A stretch of DNA of 64,000 bases, from positions 1-64,000 of the forward strand of contig NZ_JAFMSU010000003.1 of the NCBI RefSeq assembly GCF_017916365.1, read 5' to 3'. This document shows positions 35,966-44,160 of this stretch, piece after piece. Within the stretch, counting starts at the first letter, position 1. The number at the start of each line of letters is the position of its first letter. Both the position numbers and the translations under genes were made by a program. Source of the DNA: Rufibacter roseolus. Its GTDB lineage: Bacteria; Bacteroidota; Bacteroidia; Cytophagales; Hymenobacteraceae. The notes beneath the pieces are model-generated. The model did no database searches and was not told the origin of the DNA. It was given only the letters and a program-made list of their open reading frames with translations.

Positions 35966-36886
35966 ATGAAAACAGGTCTACTACTTCTCCTCTCTTTTCT
36001 GATTTTCTCTGGTGCCAGGGCGCAGAGAATGGATTCCATCAAGTATGCCCACGGCTATCTTTATTTCCATACCTACGGATCCGGGGAGCCCATTATTGTC
36101 TTGACGGGCGGCCCCGGGGCAAACTACCAACAGCTAGAGGAGGTGGCAGTAAACCTTGGCAAGAAACAGCACCGGGCCATCTTGCTGGAGCAAAGGGGAA
36201 CCGGGCGCTCCATGCCCCAGCCATTTAATACCTCCACTATCAACCTACGCGCCGCCCATTCAGATCTCAACCTGCTGCTGGATCATCTTAAACTCAAACA
36301 GGCCCATTTCCTGGGCCACTCCTGGGGCGCCATGCTGGCGATGAGTTTCGCTACGGCCTATCCGGCCCGGGTGAAATCCTTGATGCTAGTTGACCCAGGT
36401 CCGTTCAAGCTGGACCGGGCCGTGAACGAGACGTACAGCCATAACCGGGAAGCCAGACTAAACCCGCAGGACAGGCAAGCCCTGGCCGAGGTTTCCCGGA
36501 AGGTGCGCTCTCCCAACGCCACCCCGGCAGACCAGGAGCTGTACTACAAATGGGAGCTCATTCCGGTGCTGTATGACCGCACCCAGGTAGACACGCTCAT
36601 CACCAAAATCAATAAGGGAGCCCTGGGCCCTAAGATGGGCGGACTCATGTTCCAGGACCTGTCAAAGAAAGGCTTCGACCTGAGCCGCAAACTTCTCCTG
36701 TTCACCAAACCAATCCACATCATAACAGGCAGCCAGGACCCTGGCGCATTTGTCAGTTACGAGCTCAAGATACTGCTGCCCAAAGCCCACCTCCACTGGA
36801 TAGATAAGTCCGGCCATTTCCCTATGTATGAACAGCCCCAGCAATTTTATGCCACCCTGGATAAGATCCTGAACCCTAAACCCTAA
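35966..36886 (+). CDS. Exported alpha/beta hydrolase, proline iminopeptidase-like
   Basis: A 306-residue hydrolase with a signal peptide ('LLSFLIFSGARAQ'). 'LTGGPGANYQQLE' forms the oxyanion-hole region and 'LGHSWGAMLAMSFA' the nucleophile elbow (Ser in GHSWG), typical of proline iminopeptidase and related esterases. The likely acid is in 'TGSQDPG' and the base His in 'KSGHFPMYEQP'. ATG at 35966 begins the signal peptide. Confidence 0.88.
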   Translation: MKTGLLLLLSFLIFSGARAQRMDSIKYAHGYLYFHTYGSGEPIIVLTGGPGANYQQLEEVAVNLGKKQHRAILLEQRGTGRSMPQPFNTSTINLRAAHSDLNLLLDHLKLKQAHFLGHSWGAMLAMSFATAYPARVKSLMLVDPGPFKLDRAVNETYSHNREARLNPQDRQALAEVSRKVRSPNATPADQELYYKWELIPVLYDRTQVDTLITKINKGALGPKMGGLMFQDLSKKGFDLSRKLLLFTKPIHIITGSQDPGAFVSYELKILLPKAHLHWIDKSGHFPMYEQPQQFYATLDKILNPKP

Positions 36887-37401
36887 GCAACTAACCTTTA
36901 GGGTCATTCTGCCTTACAACTTCTTTCTGTCAATAGGACAATTTGTAACATCAGTCCCCCACTGAGGAGAACTTGCCTGATTTGCCCCGATTTTGCCGAA
37001 GCCATATTTTAGAAGAATTGCCTAACCCTCAGGTTTTACTAAGACAGGTTCTTCTGATAAATGCCACCAAAACGCCTGGGAAGAAGAAAAGCCTTGACAG
37101 AAAGTGACTTTAAAGGAACTATAGGTTTAAAATAATGAGACATAACATTGTGCTTTTCAAGAAATTGTTCTTACAATTGCGTAGTTCAACCTGGGGCTTT
37201 CTTGTTCGTAAATAAACATTACCTATTTATTTATTTCTACTTAGTGCTGGAGGTTAAACAGATTTTGATTTAATTGTACTAAAAGAGAAGATAGACAAGC
37301 TCCCTTGCGTGACATTCCTTATAGGAGCTTCAATTGAAAAGCCCAAAGGCGCTTTTAGTATAGAGAACTTAGATCAGGTTAAATAGAAGGATAGATATTT
37401 T
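36887..37401. other. Gene-free stretch, AT-rich
   Basis: I see no gene, repeat copy or clear terminator in it. It contains A/T-rich tracts around 37200-37260 upstream of the next gene. Confidence 0.5.
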
Positions 37402-37731
37402 ATGGAAATAAGGGAAGAGATTGCTCAGCAGTTACAAGATATTTTAGAGGACCTAGAAACCACAAGTGAATCTGAGGAGGCAATACCCTCCATTTTGGAA
37501 TCACTCCAGGAAACCGGTCGCATCATTCAGCATCTTTCAGAAAGCACGGCAGAAGGAGAGCAGTCGCACCAGCGCATTGTATTCCTGTCCAAGATGCTGG
37601 AAAATGCGAAGCAAGAGATTGAAGCGGGTGGTGTGCAGGATGGGCTCTGGTTTGGCAAGTCGGTTATTACCTTTCTGCTGAACGGCACCTCGGCGGGAGC
37701 CGTTCCGGTTGAAACCGAGGACTACGAGTAA
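37402..37731 (+). CDS. Small acidic helical hypothetical protein
   Basis: A 109-residue acidic protein made almost entirely of predicted helix ('QQLQDILEDLETTSESEEAIPSI'), with a hydrophobic segment near the C-terminus ('FGKSVITFLLNGTSAG'). It is not recognised. No signal peptide is present. Codon use and GC content match the surrounding genes, which supports a real gene. Confidence 0.6.
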   Translation: MEIREEIAQQLQDILEDLETTSESEEAIPSILESLQETGRIIQHLSESTAEGEQSHQRIVFLSKMLENAKQEIEAGGVQDGLWFGKSVITFLLNGTSAGAVPVETEDYE

Positions 37732-38034
37732 TTTAGCGAGCTAAGGAAAGCGTTTGAAACAACGTACAATTTCATAAGCCCCATCCTTGAAGTAGCTTCT
37801 GGGAAACTATTCCTTCCATATATTTTCTTGCTGCCAAAGCTGTTCATCATAGATGGCCAGTTGATGTGAACCTTCATTGGTTTGTATCAACTGGCTTTTT
37901 CTTTTGCCCATTGTTATCTTAACCAAAGCATTCACCACCTGGAACGGGAAGTTATCTGTACCTTTGGCTTCGCTTTTCTGGGCTGAGCTCCAGCGCCGGC
38001 CTCCGGGAAAAGCATGTGATTCAATTTCTATATC
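37732..38034. other. Gene-free stretch
   Basis: No gene or conserved element is seen; it separates two small plus-strand genes. Confidence 0.45.
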
Positions 38035-38424
38035 ATGAAAATAAAGCTGCTCAGCTTCTTAGGGGTTCTGTTTCTGCTTGGCTGCTCCAACGGCCAGAAT
38101 TCTTCTGTGCAAATGACCTCGTTTAAGGTAGTAAACCAGAAGTCTTTTGAGATGTGTTTCTCCGGCAAAGTGGAAGGGCTTTATTCATTGGTGATCAAAA
38201 CCAAACAAGGGAAAGTAATTAAAAAGGCGGGCCAATTACAGGGCGCAGGGCGCAAGTGCTTCACAGAGCTTAAAATGCAGCACGCCGCCTCCTCTTACAA
38301 CACCTCCCAAACCCGCTTCTACACAGATACCCTGGTGACCAGCAACATCGCCTCGGTTAAATGGAACATCGCCAGGCGATACTATGAAGAGCCCTTCGCA
38401 GAGGGTGAATTCCAGGTTAAATAA
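38035..38424 (+). CDS. Small lipoprotein of unknown function
   Basis: A 129-residue protein with a lipoprotein signal: hydrophobic h-region 'LLSFLGVLFLLGC' with Cys17 as the lipidation site. The mature part contains two further cysteines ('FEMCFSGKVEGLYS' and 'GRKCFTELKM') that could form a disulphide, and is predicted to be beta-rich. No family was recognised. Confidence 0.7.
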   Translation: MKIKLLSFLGVLFLLGCSNGQNSSVQMTSFKVVNQKSFEMCFSGKVEGLYSLVIKTKQGKVIKKAGQLQGAGRKCFTELKMQHAASSYNTSQTRFYTDTLVTSNIASVKWNIARRYYEEPFAEGEFQVK

Positions 38425-38757
38425 CCATAAAGGCTCGGCTTGAGACTTATCCAAACCTCTCCCCTGCTTACAAATAACTCTGGAAAAGAAAGGTTCTGTT
38501 TTTGAGGAATCTGTCTGTACAAAAGGCAAAAAAACGCAACACAGTTTTTGGCCTGTTTTGTGAAAAAGGAGCTGTAAACAGAGGGTTTCATTCAGCAAAA
38601 ATACCCAGAGCAAAAGCGGCTTTCAGCAAAAGACCGGCACCAAGGCTGTAATAAATCTAAGGTCATGCAGACTAATGCAGGTGTGCGTGAATTCCTTCTT
38701 TTCAAGGAGAGACATCACTTAAATTTCAGCCTTTACCTTTAAATAAAAGCAATAGCC
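38425..38757. other. Gene-free stretch with palindrome copy
   Basis: It holds the palindrome copy at 38543-38580 and a TACCTTTA box (38734-38741) 16 bases before the next start codon. No gene is recognised. Confidence 0.5.
38543..38580. repeat. Dispersed palindrome copy
   Basis: CAGTTTTTGGCC and GCTGTAAACAG flank TGTTTTGTGAAAAAGGA. Confidence 0.55.
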
Positions 38758-39009
38758 ATGAACGTGCTCACCCTTAATTTGTCAGACACGGTAAGAATAG
38801 AAGTAGACAACTCCTACACCGGCAAGGAGACCATTAAGTACAACGGCGAGATTGTATCAGAGAAGAAATCACTGCTGGGCGAGAACCACCGGTTTGAGCG
38901 GGAAGAGGAGGGAGAAATGGTCCAATACGAAGTAAGGATCAGCATTAAGCATCTCACCCGCGTGGGAATAGACATCTACCGCAACGACAAAGTGATTCTG
39001 CTGAGTTAA
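38758..39009 (+). CDS. Small beta-rich hypothetical protein
   Basis: An 83-residue protein with an alternating strand pattern ('IEVDNSYTGKETIKYNGEIVSEKKSLLGENHRF'). It has no signal peptide and no recognised domain. The layout, a few strands with 'KYNGEIVSEKK', resembles small proteins widely found in Bacteroidota. TACCTTTA at 38734-38741 may be its promoter -7 box. A perfect 27-bp inverted repeat follows the stop. Confidence 0.6.
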   Translation: MNVLTLNLSDTVRIEVDNSYTGKETIKYNGEIVSEKKSLLGENHRFEREEEGEMVQYEVRISIKHLTRVGIDIYRNDKVILLS

Positions 39010-39021
39010 CCTCAATCTTCT

Positions 39022-39093
39022 CTTTCCTGAGAACAGGCCAGAAACAGCAGAATGCATACGGCAACAGCTGTTTCTGGCCTGTTCTCAGGAAAG
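39022..39093. repeat. Perfect 27-bp inverted repeat
   Basis: The left arm at 39022-39048 (core CCTGAGAACAGGCC) is the exact reverse complement of the right arm at 39067-39093, with an 18-base loop. Each arm resembles half of the dispersed palindrome (GAGAACAGGCC.GAAAC), so two copies may have recombined or folded together. It separates convergent genes and probably terminates both. Confidence 0.8.
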
Positions 39094-39119
39094 AAGGCCT
39101 AAACTAGCGGCTTAGGGCC

Positions 39120-40214
39120 TTAGGTTTTAGGTACTTCCACAAAGAAAGTGGAACCCTGGCCTTCCTGGCTTTCAAACCAGATTTTGCCTTTGTGCAGCTC
39201 TACTATGTTCTTGATGATGGACATACCCAGGCCCACGCTTTTTTCGCCGTGCAATCCTTCACGACGCGCCTTGGTGAACTTGTCAAACAATATGGGTTGC
39301 AAATCCTTTGGAATACCAATTCCGTCGTCAGAGATCTTGATGAGTACGGTATCGTCACGGTCTTCCAGGGTGGTGGTGATGGTGCCAGTGTCTTTGGTGA
39401 ATTTTATGGCGTTTGACACCAGGTTGTTGATAGCCTGCATGAACTTCATCACATCAAGGTAGACATACACCGGTTCAGAAGGCAGTTGGGCCACGAAGTT
39501 CTTTTCCAGCAGGGCGCCACCCAGGTGTTGGTAGTTGTCCATCATGATGGCGAGTCTCTGGGTAATGTTCACCCGCTCTTTGTGCAACACCACCTGCGAA
39601 GACTCCAGGAACTCATTGTCCACAAAGTCACGGATCATGTCTGATCCCTTCTTCGCGTTTTCTTTGATGTATTCCATGAGCTCTACCGTGGCCGGGCTGG
39701 CCGCCTCCAATTCAGTTTCCAGCATGTCCATCATGCCCTGGATATTCTGGAAGGGCGCCGCCAGGTCATGCGACAGGATCTCCAGGGTAGAATTCTTTTT
39801 TGAGTTAAATTTAAGGATGTTGTTTTGGTACTCTTTCCGTAGGGTCACATCCTCGGCATAGCCGCAGAGGAAGCGTTCCCCGGCCTCCTCCAGCACCGTA
39901 GCAGACAGACAAACCCATTTGAGGTCTTCACCTGGCAGTGTCAACCTTACCTCTATCCCCTTCTGCGAACCCTTGGCCAACAGTTTATGGTACTGTTCCA
40001 ACAAAAAGTCATGGTCGTCTGGGTGCACCTGTTGCAGCAGTTGGGAGGCATCCAGCAGGGTATCTTCCCTGGATATACCGAAAATGCGGCTAAAGGCCAG
40101 GTTCAGATACAACACTTGGTGGTTTCCGAGGTGGTAAATAAAATAGGCTTGGTTAAAGGTCTCGGCGGTCCGCTCCAGCAGGGCGGCATACAGGCCAGTT
40201 GATGTATTTTCCAT
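39120..40214 (-). CDS. PAS-domain sensor histidine kinase
   Basis: A 364-residue cytoplasmic kinase. One PAS domain (about residues 8-130, 'YIYHLGNHQVLYLNLAFSRI') is followed by the phosphoacceptor 'EILSHDLAAPFQNIQGM', N box 'NNLVSNAIKFTK', G1 'DDGIGIP' and G2 'KSVGLGMSI'. No transmembrane segment is present. The ATG at 40212-40214 is chosen; the longer frame starts at TTG. It is divergent from a stand-alone receiver protein (162-base gap), its most likely partner. Confidence 0.92.
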   Translation of the reverse strand: MENTSTGLYAALLERTAETFNQAYFIYHLGNHQVLYLNLAFSRIFGISREDTLLDASQLLQQVHPDDHDFLLEQYHKLLAKGSQKGIEVRLTLPGEDLKWVCLSATVLEEAGERFLCGYAEDVTLRKEYQNNILKFNSKKNSTLEILSHDLAAPFQNIQGMMDMLETELEAASPATVELMEYIKENAKKGSDMIRDFVDNEFLESSQVVLHKERVNITQRLAIMMDNYQHLGGALLEKNFVAQLPSEPVYVYLDVMKFMQAINNLVSNAIKFTKDTGTITTTLEDRDDTVLIKISDDGIGIPKDLQPILFDKFTKARREGLHGEKSVGLGMSIIKNIVELHKGKIWFESQEGQGSTFFVEVPKT

Positions 40215-40376
40215 TTCAGAGGAGCCGGCTAACAAAACCGTAGTAGGTATAAAACTGCACTATAAATGTATTTATGAAGCTATATATAGGTATCTGACAG
40301 AATTTTGTTCTGGACAATGCAAGAAATAAATAGTACCTTTATGTAGAACCCACCCAAAAGCTATTCCCCCACAGCT

Positions 40377-40811
40377 ATGTCAGAGGCCCACCAACTTATC
40401 ACCACTTACCAAGACACCGGGGAAATCCTGGTGATTGATGACGACACCTCCAGCCTTTTCCTCATTAAGGATTTGCTCACTTCCATGGGCATGGGCGCCA
40501 AAGTCACCACGGTCTCTACCGCCTTGGATGCGCTGGAGATTCTTGAGAGCCGCCGGGGCACTAACCGTTTCCCGGAACTGCTGTTGCTGGACATAAAGAT
40601 GTCCGGCATAGACGGCTTTGGTTTTCTTGAAAGACTGCACCAGTTGAACCTTCCACGCCATATTGAGCCCAAGGTGGTGGTTTTAAGCTACTACGCCAAC
40701 AGAACGTACCAGGAGCGCGCCCAGGAACTTGGTGTTTCGGCTTATTTACGGAAACCGCTCACCCGCGAAAAGGTTTTAGACATTATTGGCTTGCGCAGTT
40801 ACAGCAACTGA
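40377..40811 (+). CDS. Single-domain response regulator
   Basis: A 144-residue CheY-like receiver: acidic pocket 'VIDDDTSS', phospho-acceptor Asp in 'LLLLDIKMSGIDGFGF', signalling Ser in 'VVVLSYY' and Lys in 'YLRKPLTREKV'. There is no output domain, so it acts by protein contact or in a phosphorelay. It is divergent from the PAS kinase at 39120. TACCTTTA at 40334-40341 may be its -7 element. Confidence 0.92.
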   Translation: MSEAHQLITTYQDTGEILVIDDDTSSLFLIKDLLTSMGMGAKVTTVSTALDALEILESRRGTNRFPELLLLDIKMSGIDGFGFLERLHQLNLPRHIEPKVVVLSYYANRTYQERAQELGVSAYLRKPLTREKVLDIIGLRSYSN

Positions 40812-40892
40812 TCTTTATCCCAGCAGGTAACTCTCTCCAGCTCCGCCCTCGGGATAACACTTATCAATTGGTTTACCTCAGGATAAGAATAC

Positions 40893-40920
40893 CGTGTTTT
40901 CTTAAAAACAGGGCGTGAAA
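40893..40920. repeat. Dispersed palindrome copy, partial
   Basis: CGTGTTTTCTTAAAAACAGG followed by GCGTGAAA retains the centre and right arm; the left arm is missing. Confidence 0.4.
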
Positions 40921-41034
40921 GGGCATCACCTTAACAGAGCCTTCCAGCATTCTCCAGGGCTGCCCTTGCGCAGTCCTTTCTCATTCACAGAAATAAAAAC
41001 GTATCTGACTTTAAAGCTAAGTTTAGCTAATGTA

Positions 41035-41063
41035 TTGAATTTCTGCATAATTCTTTATCTTTA
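41035..41063 (+). promoter_or_regulatory. Promoter of the 38-residue gene
   Basis: TTG (41035-41037), 18 bases, TATCTTTA (41056-41063), ending 30 bases before the ATG at 41094. Confidence 0.5.
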
Positions 41064-41093
41064 ATCACGTACTCCAACTTAAACATTACTACT

Positions 41094-41210
41094 ATGGCCA
41101 AAGGAAAGTCACCCTCAAAAGAGACCGGCAAAAAAGAACCTACCAAAAGCCTGAAAGAGAAAAGGGCGGAGAAACAGCAGAAGCGGGAGTCTAAATCAAG
41201 GGGAGAATAA
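41094..41210 (+). CDS. 38-residue highly basic small protein
   Basis: A short frame, ATG to TAA, encoding 38 residues that begin 'MAKGKSPSKETGKKEPTKSL' and end 'KREKSKSRGE'-like; 14 of 38 residues are Lys or Arg. Tiny lysine-rich proteins beginning MAKG are common in Bacteroidota and have no assigned role, but nucleic-acid or ribosome binding is plausible. Its own promoter (41035-41063) and a 16-bp terminator directly after it support expression as a single unit. Confidence 0.7.
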   Translation: MAKGKSPSKETGKKEPTKSLKEKRAEKQQKRESKSRGE

Positions 41211-41230
41211 TTTCCTGTCTTTAGATTCAT

Positions 41231-41290
41231 AAGCCTCTGGTATGGCCACTTAGGGGAGTCCCCTTCCAGGTAGCCATACCAGAGGCTTTT
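41231..41290 (+). terminator. Terminator after small basic gene
   Basis: AAGCCTCTGGTATGGC (41231-41246) pairs over 16 bp with 41273-41288, followed by TT. The 26-base loop can form an inner stem (GGGGA/TCCCC). Confidence 0.8.
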
Positions 41291-41320
41291 GCTACCTTTC
41301 TCTTCTTAACCCTGGCATCT

Positions 41321-41863
41321 ATGGAGAATCTGGTTTTATCAGTGAGGGAGTTGGAGGAGCAGGATGTAGACGCGCTCATGCATTACTGGTTTAGCGCTGA
41401 CAAAGCCTTTTTAGAAGGCATGGGCGTTGACTTAGCCAAAATGCCGGACAAGGCAGAATGGCGCGAAACACTCCTCCGCCAGGTGCAAACCCCGTTACAT
41501 GAAAAACCCTCCTACTGCATCATCTGGCAAGCCGATGGCCAGGCCGTGGGACATTCAAACGTGAACAAGATAGTGCCCGGCCAGGAAGCCTCTATGCACC
41601 TGCACCTCTGGTCTTCCGGACTCCGGCAAAAGGGTATGGGCACCACCTTCGTGAAAATGACCCTTCCCTATTTCTTCCGTAACCTAGGGTTACAGATGGT
41701 TTACGCTGAGCCTTACGCCCTGAACCCCGCGCCCCACAGAACCCTGCAGAAAGCGGGTTTCCAGTTGGTAAAGGAGTACACCACCACCCCGGGCTGGATC
41801 AATTTTGAGCAACCCGTGAAAAGGTGGGAAATGACGCAGAAACGTTTCAACACCATGGTTTAA
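41321..41863 (+). CDS. GNAT-family acetyltransferase
   Basis: A 180-residue Gcn5-related N-acetyltransferase. 'HLWSSGLRQKGMGTTFVKMTLPYFF' carries the acetyl-CoA pyrophosphate loop (RxxGxG/A variant), and 'YALNPAPHRTLQKAGFQLVKEY' is the conserved C-terminal part, as in RimJ/RimL-like enzymes. Substrate unknown. TACCTTTC at 41293-41300 may be its -7 element. The stop codon lies inside a dispersed palindrome and the methyltransferase gene starts 35 bases on, so co-transcription is possible. Confidence 0.88.
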   Translation: MENLVLSVRELEEQDVDALMHYWFSADKAFLEGMGVDLAKMPDKAEWRETLLRQVQTPLHEKPSYCIIWQADGQAVGHSNVNKIVPGQEASMHLHLWSSGLRQKGMGTTFVKMTLPYFFRNLGLQMVYAEPYALNPAPHRTLQKAGFQLVKEYTTTPGWINFEQPVKRWEMTQKRFNTMV

Positions 41864-41892
41864 GCCTGTTTCCTACATTTCGGCCTTAAAAC
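41858..41892. repeat. Dispersed palindrome copy overlapping a stop codon
   Basis: GTTTAAGCC (41858-41866) and GGCCTTAAAAC (41882-41892) flank TGTTTCCTACATTTC. The TAA stop of the GNAT gene (41861-41863) is part of the left arm, and the right arm ends 6 bases before the next ATG. The element fills the whole gap between the two genes. Confidence 0.7.
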
Positions 41893-41898
41893 ACCCGC

Positions 41899-42525
41899 AT
41901 GGATACAAGAGAAGCCTACAACACCTGGGCCGCCCAGTATGACACTAACCAGAACCGCACCCGCGATCTGGAGGGCTTGGCACTGCGCAACACCTTGAGC
42001 CCGCTTTCTTTTCCAAGATGCCTGGAGATTGGCTGCGGCACCGGCAAGAACACGGTCTTCCTGGCCCAGAAAGCCCGTGACGTTACGGCCATTGATCTGT
42101 CTGAGGAAATGCTCAGTAAAGCCAGAGAAAAGGTGCAGGCGCCCCACGTGCATTTCACCCAGGCCAATATCCTGGCCGACTGGACTTTCCGGAACGGCCA
42201 CTATGACCTGGTTACCTTCAGCCTGGTGCTGGAGCATATCCAATACCTGGACCACGCCTTTGAACAAGCCGCGGCCAGCCTTCTCAGGGGCGGGTACGTG
42301 TATGTGGGCGAGCTGCATCCCTTTAAACAGTACATGGGCACCAAAGCCCGTTTTGATACCCTGGATGGCAGGCAGGAAGTGGAATGCTTTGTGCACCCGG
42401 TCTCTGAATTCACCCAGACTGCCAAACGGCACGGCCTGGGCCTGGCAGACCTGAACGAGTATTTTGACGACAATGACTCCACCAACATCCCCAGGATCCT
42501 GACCATGCTTTTTCAGAAAAGATGA
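41899..42525 (+). CDS. SAM-dependent methyltransferase
   Basis: A 208-residue class I methyltransferase: motif I 'CLEIGCGTGKNTVFLAQKA', acidic loop 'VTAIDLSEEML', motif IV-like 'YDLVTFSLVLEHIQYL' and post-motif 'LRGGYVYVGELHP'. It belongs to the UbiE/type 11 group acting on small molecules; the substrate is unknown. It follows the GNAT gene closely. Confidence 0.9.
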   Translation: MDTREAYNTWAAQYDTNQNRTRDLEGLALRNTLSPLSFPRCLEIGCGTGKNTVFLAQKARDVTAIDLSEEMLSKAREKVQAPHVHFTQANILADWTFRNGHYDLVTFSLVLEHIQYLDHAFEQAAASLLRGGYVYVGELHPFKQYMGTKARFDTLDGRQEVECFVHPVSEFTQTAKRHGLGLADLNEYFDDNDSTNIPRILTMLFQKR

Positions 42526-42752
42526 GCATATAAGCCCTTTTCAAGGAAGAAGCCACCTTATTTATGGTCTGTTTTCCAGAAAACATCTTCTTTTTATGAC
42601 GTAACCGGCTCTAAAAACCGGTCGAAAACGTAATAACGTAAATTTTTCGGCCTAAGGATCAGAGAGAACGAATGAAGAAGCCGTAAAACATAGTCAATCC
42701 TGAATGTTTTACGTATGGACAAAAGTGAGTGTACTTCAATCAAAGCCATAAC

Positions 42753-43244
42753 ATGAACTTTACATCAACAAGAATTGAGGATATCCTGTTTGACGCCGCC
42801 CGGAAAGGAGATGTCGTGACCATTCAGGAGTTGATTGCCGAAGGGGTAGACATCAATATACAGAACGGAAGAGGCTTCACGCCCTTGATTCTGGCTTCTT
42901 ATGAGGGAAACTATGAGGCCACCAAAGCACTCTTAGATGCGGGGGCAGATGTAAATGCACAGGACCTGAGCGGCAATACCGCCTTAATGGGTCTTTGCTT
43001 CAAAGGCTACGCCGATATTGCCGAGCTGCTGATTGCGCGCGGCGCCGACCTGAACATCCAGAACTACAGCGGCGGCACCGCCCTGATGTTTGCCGTTATG
43101 TTCGGCCGCCATGAACTCATGCGAATGGTCACCGAATACGGAGCAGACCAGACCATCAGAGACAGCCGCGGACTTACCGCCTTGGAAATGGCCGAGAAAA
43201 TAGGTAACGATGAAGCCTTGAAAGTGCTGTACCACGGCGGTTGA
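42753..43244 (+). CDS. Ankyrin-repeat protein
   Basis: A 163-residue protein built of four to five ankyrin repeats. For example, 'GFTPLILASYEGNYEATKAL' and 'GNTALMGLCFKGYADIAELL' follow the TALxxAxxxGHxxIxxLLL pattern. There is no signal peptide, so it is likely a cytoplasmic binding protein. ATG at 42753 is preferred over an upstream GTG. Immediately downstream is a 24-bp duplication. Confidence 0.92.
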   Translation: MNFTSTRIEDILFDAARKGDVVTIQELIAEGVDINIQNGRGFTPLILASYEGNYEATKALLDAGADVNAQDLSGNTALMGLCFKGYADIAELLIARGADLNIQNYSGGTALMFAVMFGRHELMRMVTEYGADQTIRDSRGLTALEMAEKIGNDEALKVLYHGG

Positions 43245-43256
43245 TCATTTCCGGCC

Positions 43257-43303
43257 ACGAGTATTCCATTTACTTCATACACGAGTATTCCATTTACTTC
43301 ATA
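43257..43303. repeat. 24-bp tandem duplication
   Basis: ACGAGTATTCCATTTACTTC recurs exactly at 43257 and 43281 (period 24; copies 43257-43280 and 43281-43303). It lies 12 bases past the ankyrin stop and is in frame with no gene. Confidence 0.85.
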
Positions 43304-43350
43304 AAAGAGCCCTCTCCAGTTAATGATCTGGGGAGGGCTCTTTCTTTTTA
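43304..43350. terminator. Terminator after ankyrin gene
   Basis: AAAGAGCCCTCTCCAG (43304-43319) pairs with CTGGGGAGGGCTCTTT (43328-43343) with one mismatch-type G-T pair, followed by a T-rich tract. Confidence 0.85.
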
Positions 43351-43398
43351 TGAGGGCTTGCCTCCTTTCAAAATGGCTTTCTTCCCGCTGCCAAAACC

Positions 43399-43452
43399 AG
43401 AAAGCCTGTTTTGGTGCCGTTTATATCAAAACAGCACCAAAACAGGCTTTCT
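43399..43452. repeat. Dispersed palindrome copy with perfect 19-bp arms
   Basis: AGAAAGCCTGTTTTGGTGC (43399-43417) is the exact reverse complement of 43434-43452, around CGTTTATATCAAAACA. It sits between the convergent ankyrin and porin-like genes and probably terminates the porin transcript. Confidence 0.8.
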
Positions 43453-43566
43453 GCCCAAATTCAATCTTAAATTACTTTTAAGTTTCCAGTCATCGCTTAT
43501 CTCAAATCCCACTTCGCAGCTATGAAGCACAGCTTCCCTTATCCACCAGAGGTATTCAAGAGTGGA

Positions 43567-44160
43567 TTACCTGTTAGCCCGGGAAGGCAGGTAAATCTGG
43601 AACCCTAAGCCTAAAGACAGGCCGGTGGTACCTGAGTCTACGTCAATGTTGGCATGGCTCCGCACCAGGTTAAGGGTACCCTCCAGAGACACGTTGGTGG
43701 CCACAAAGTGCGCGTAGCCGGCCCGCACGCCATACACGGTAGAAAAGAAAGCATCCCCTTCATTGTCTTTGAGGTTACTTCCGGCAAAACCTACCAGCGC
43801 CTCACCAAACCAGCGGTGGGTAGGTGCGGCGCCTTCAGGAAAGTAATACCGCACAAAAGGCGTTAAGCCATAGCTGAAGGTTTCGCCTCCGTCATAAAGC
43901 TGCAAACCCAGTTGTACCTGGGCCCCGATGGCTGCGTTATCGCTGATGAAATAACCAGCCCGTGGTTCTACATCAAGGGTAAAGGTTTCAGATCTGAAGT
44001 TATGTCCAATGGAAGCCAGATCGGCGCCGATCATCCAGTTTCCTTGTCTTATAGCCGTGGCTTGCACGGGAGCGGTGGTTTGCGGCGGAGATACGGTCTG
44101 AGCCATAGTACTACCTACTACAGCCATCACCAGAAAAAGAGTGAGTACATAGTTTTTCAT
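43567..44160 (-). CDS. Outer-membrane beta-barrel protein
   Basis: A 197-residue protein with signal peptide ('LVMAVVGSTMAQ') and an eight-strand-barrel pattern of the OmpW/porin-like 'outer membrane protein beta-barrel' type ('VEPRAGYFISDNAAIGAQVQ', 'GLTPFVRYYF' and the terminal 'LSLGLGFQIYLPSR'). Likely structural or a small-solute pore. The gene is monocistronic. Confidence 0.8.
   Translation of the reverse strand: MKNYVLTLFLVMAVVGSTMAQTVSPPQTTAPVQATAIRQGNWMIGADLASIGHNFRSETFTLDVEPRAGYFISDNAAIGAQVQLGLQLYDGGETFSYGLTPFVRYYFPEGAAPTHRWFGEALVGFAGSNLKDNEGDAFFSTVYGVRAGYAHFVATNVSLEGTLNLVRSHANIDVDSGTTGLSLGLGFQIYLPSRANR

Noticed and set aside
43241-43525. 94-codon frame over the 24-bp duplication
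   Set aside because: It also covers a terminator and a palindrome copy, so it is not a gene.
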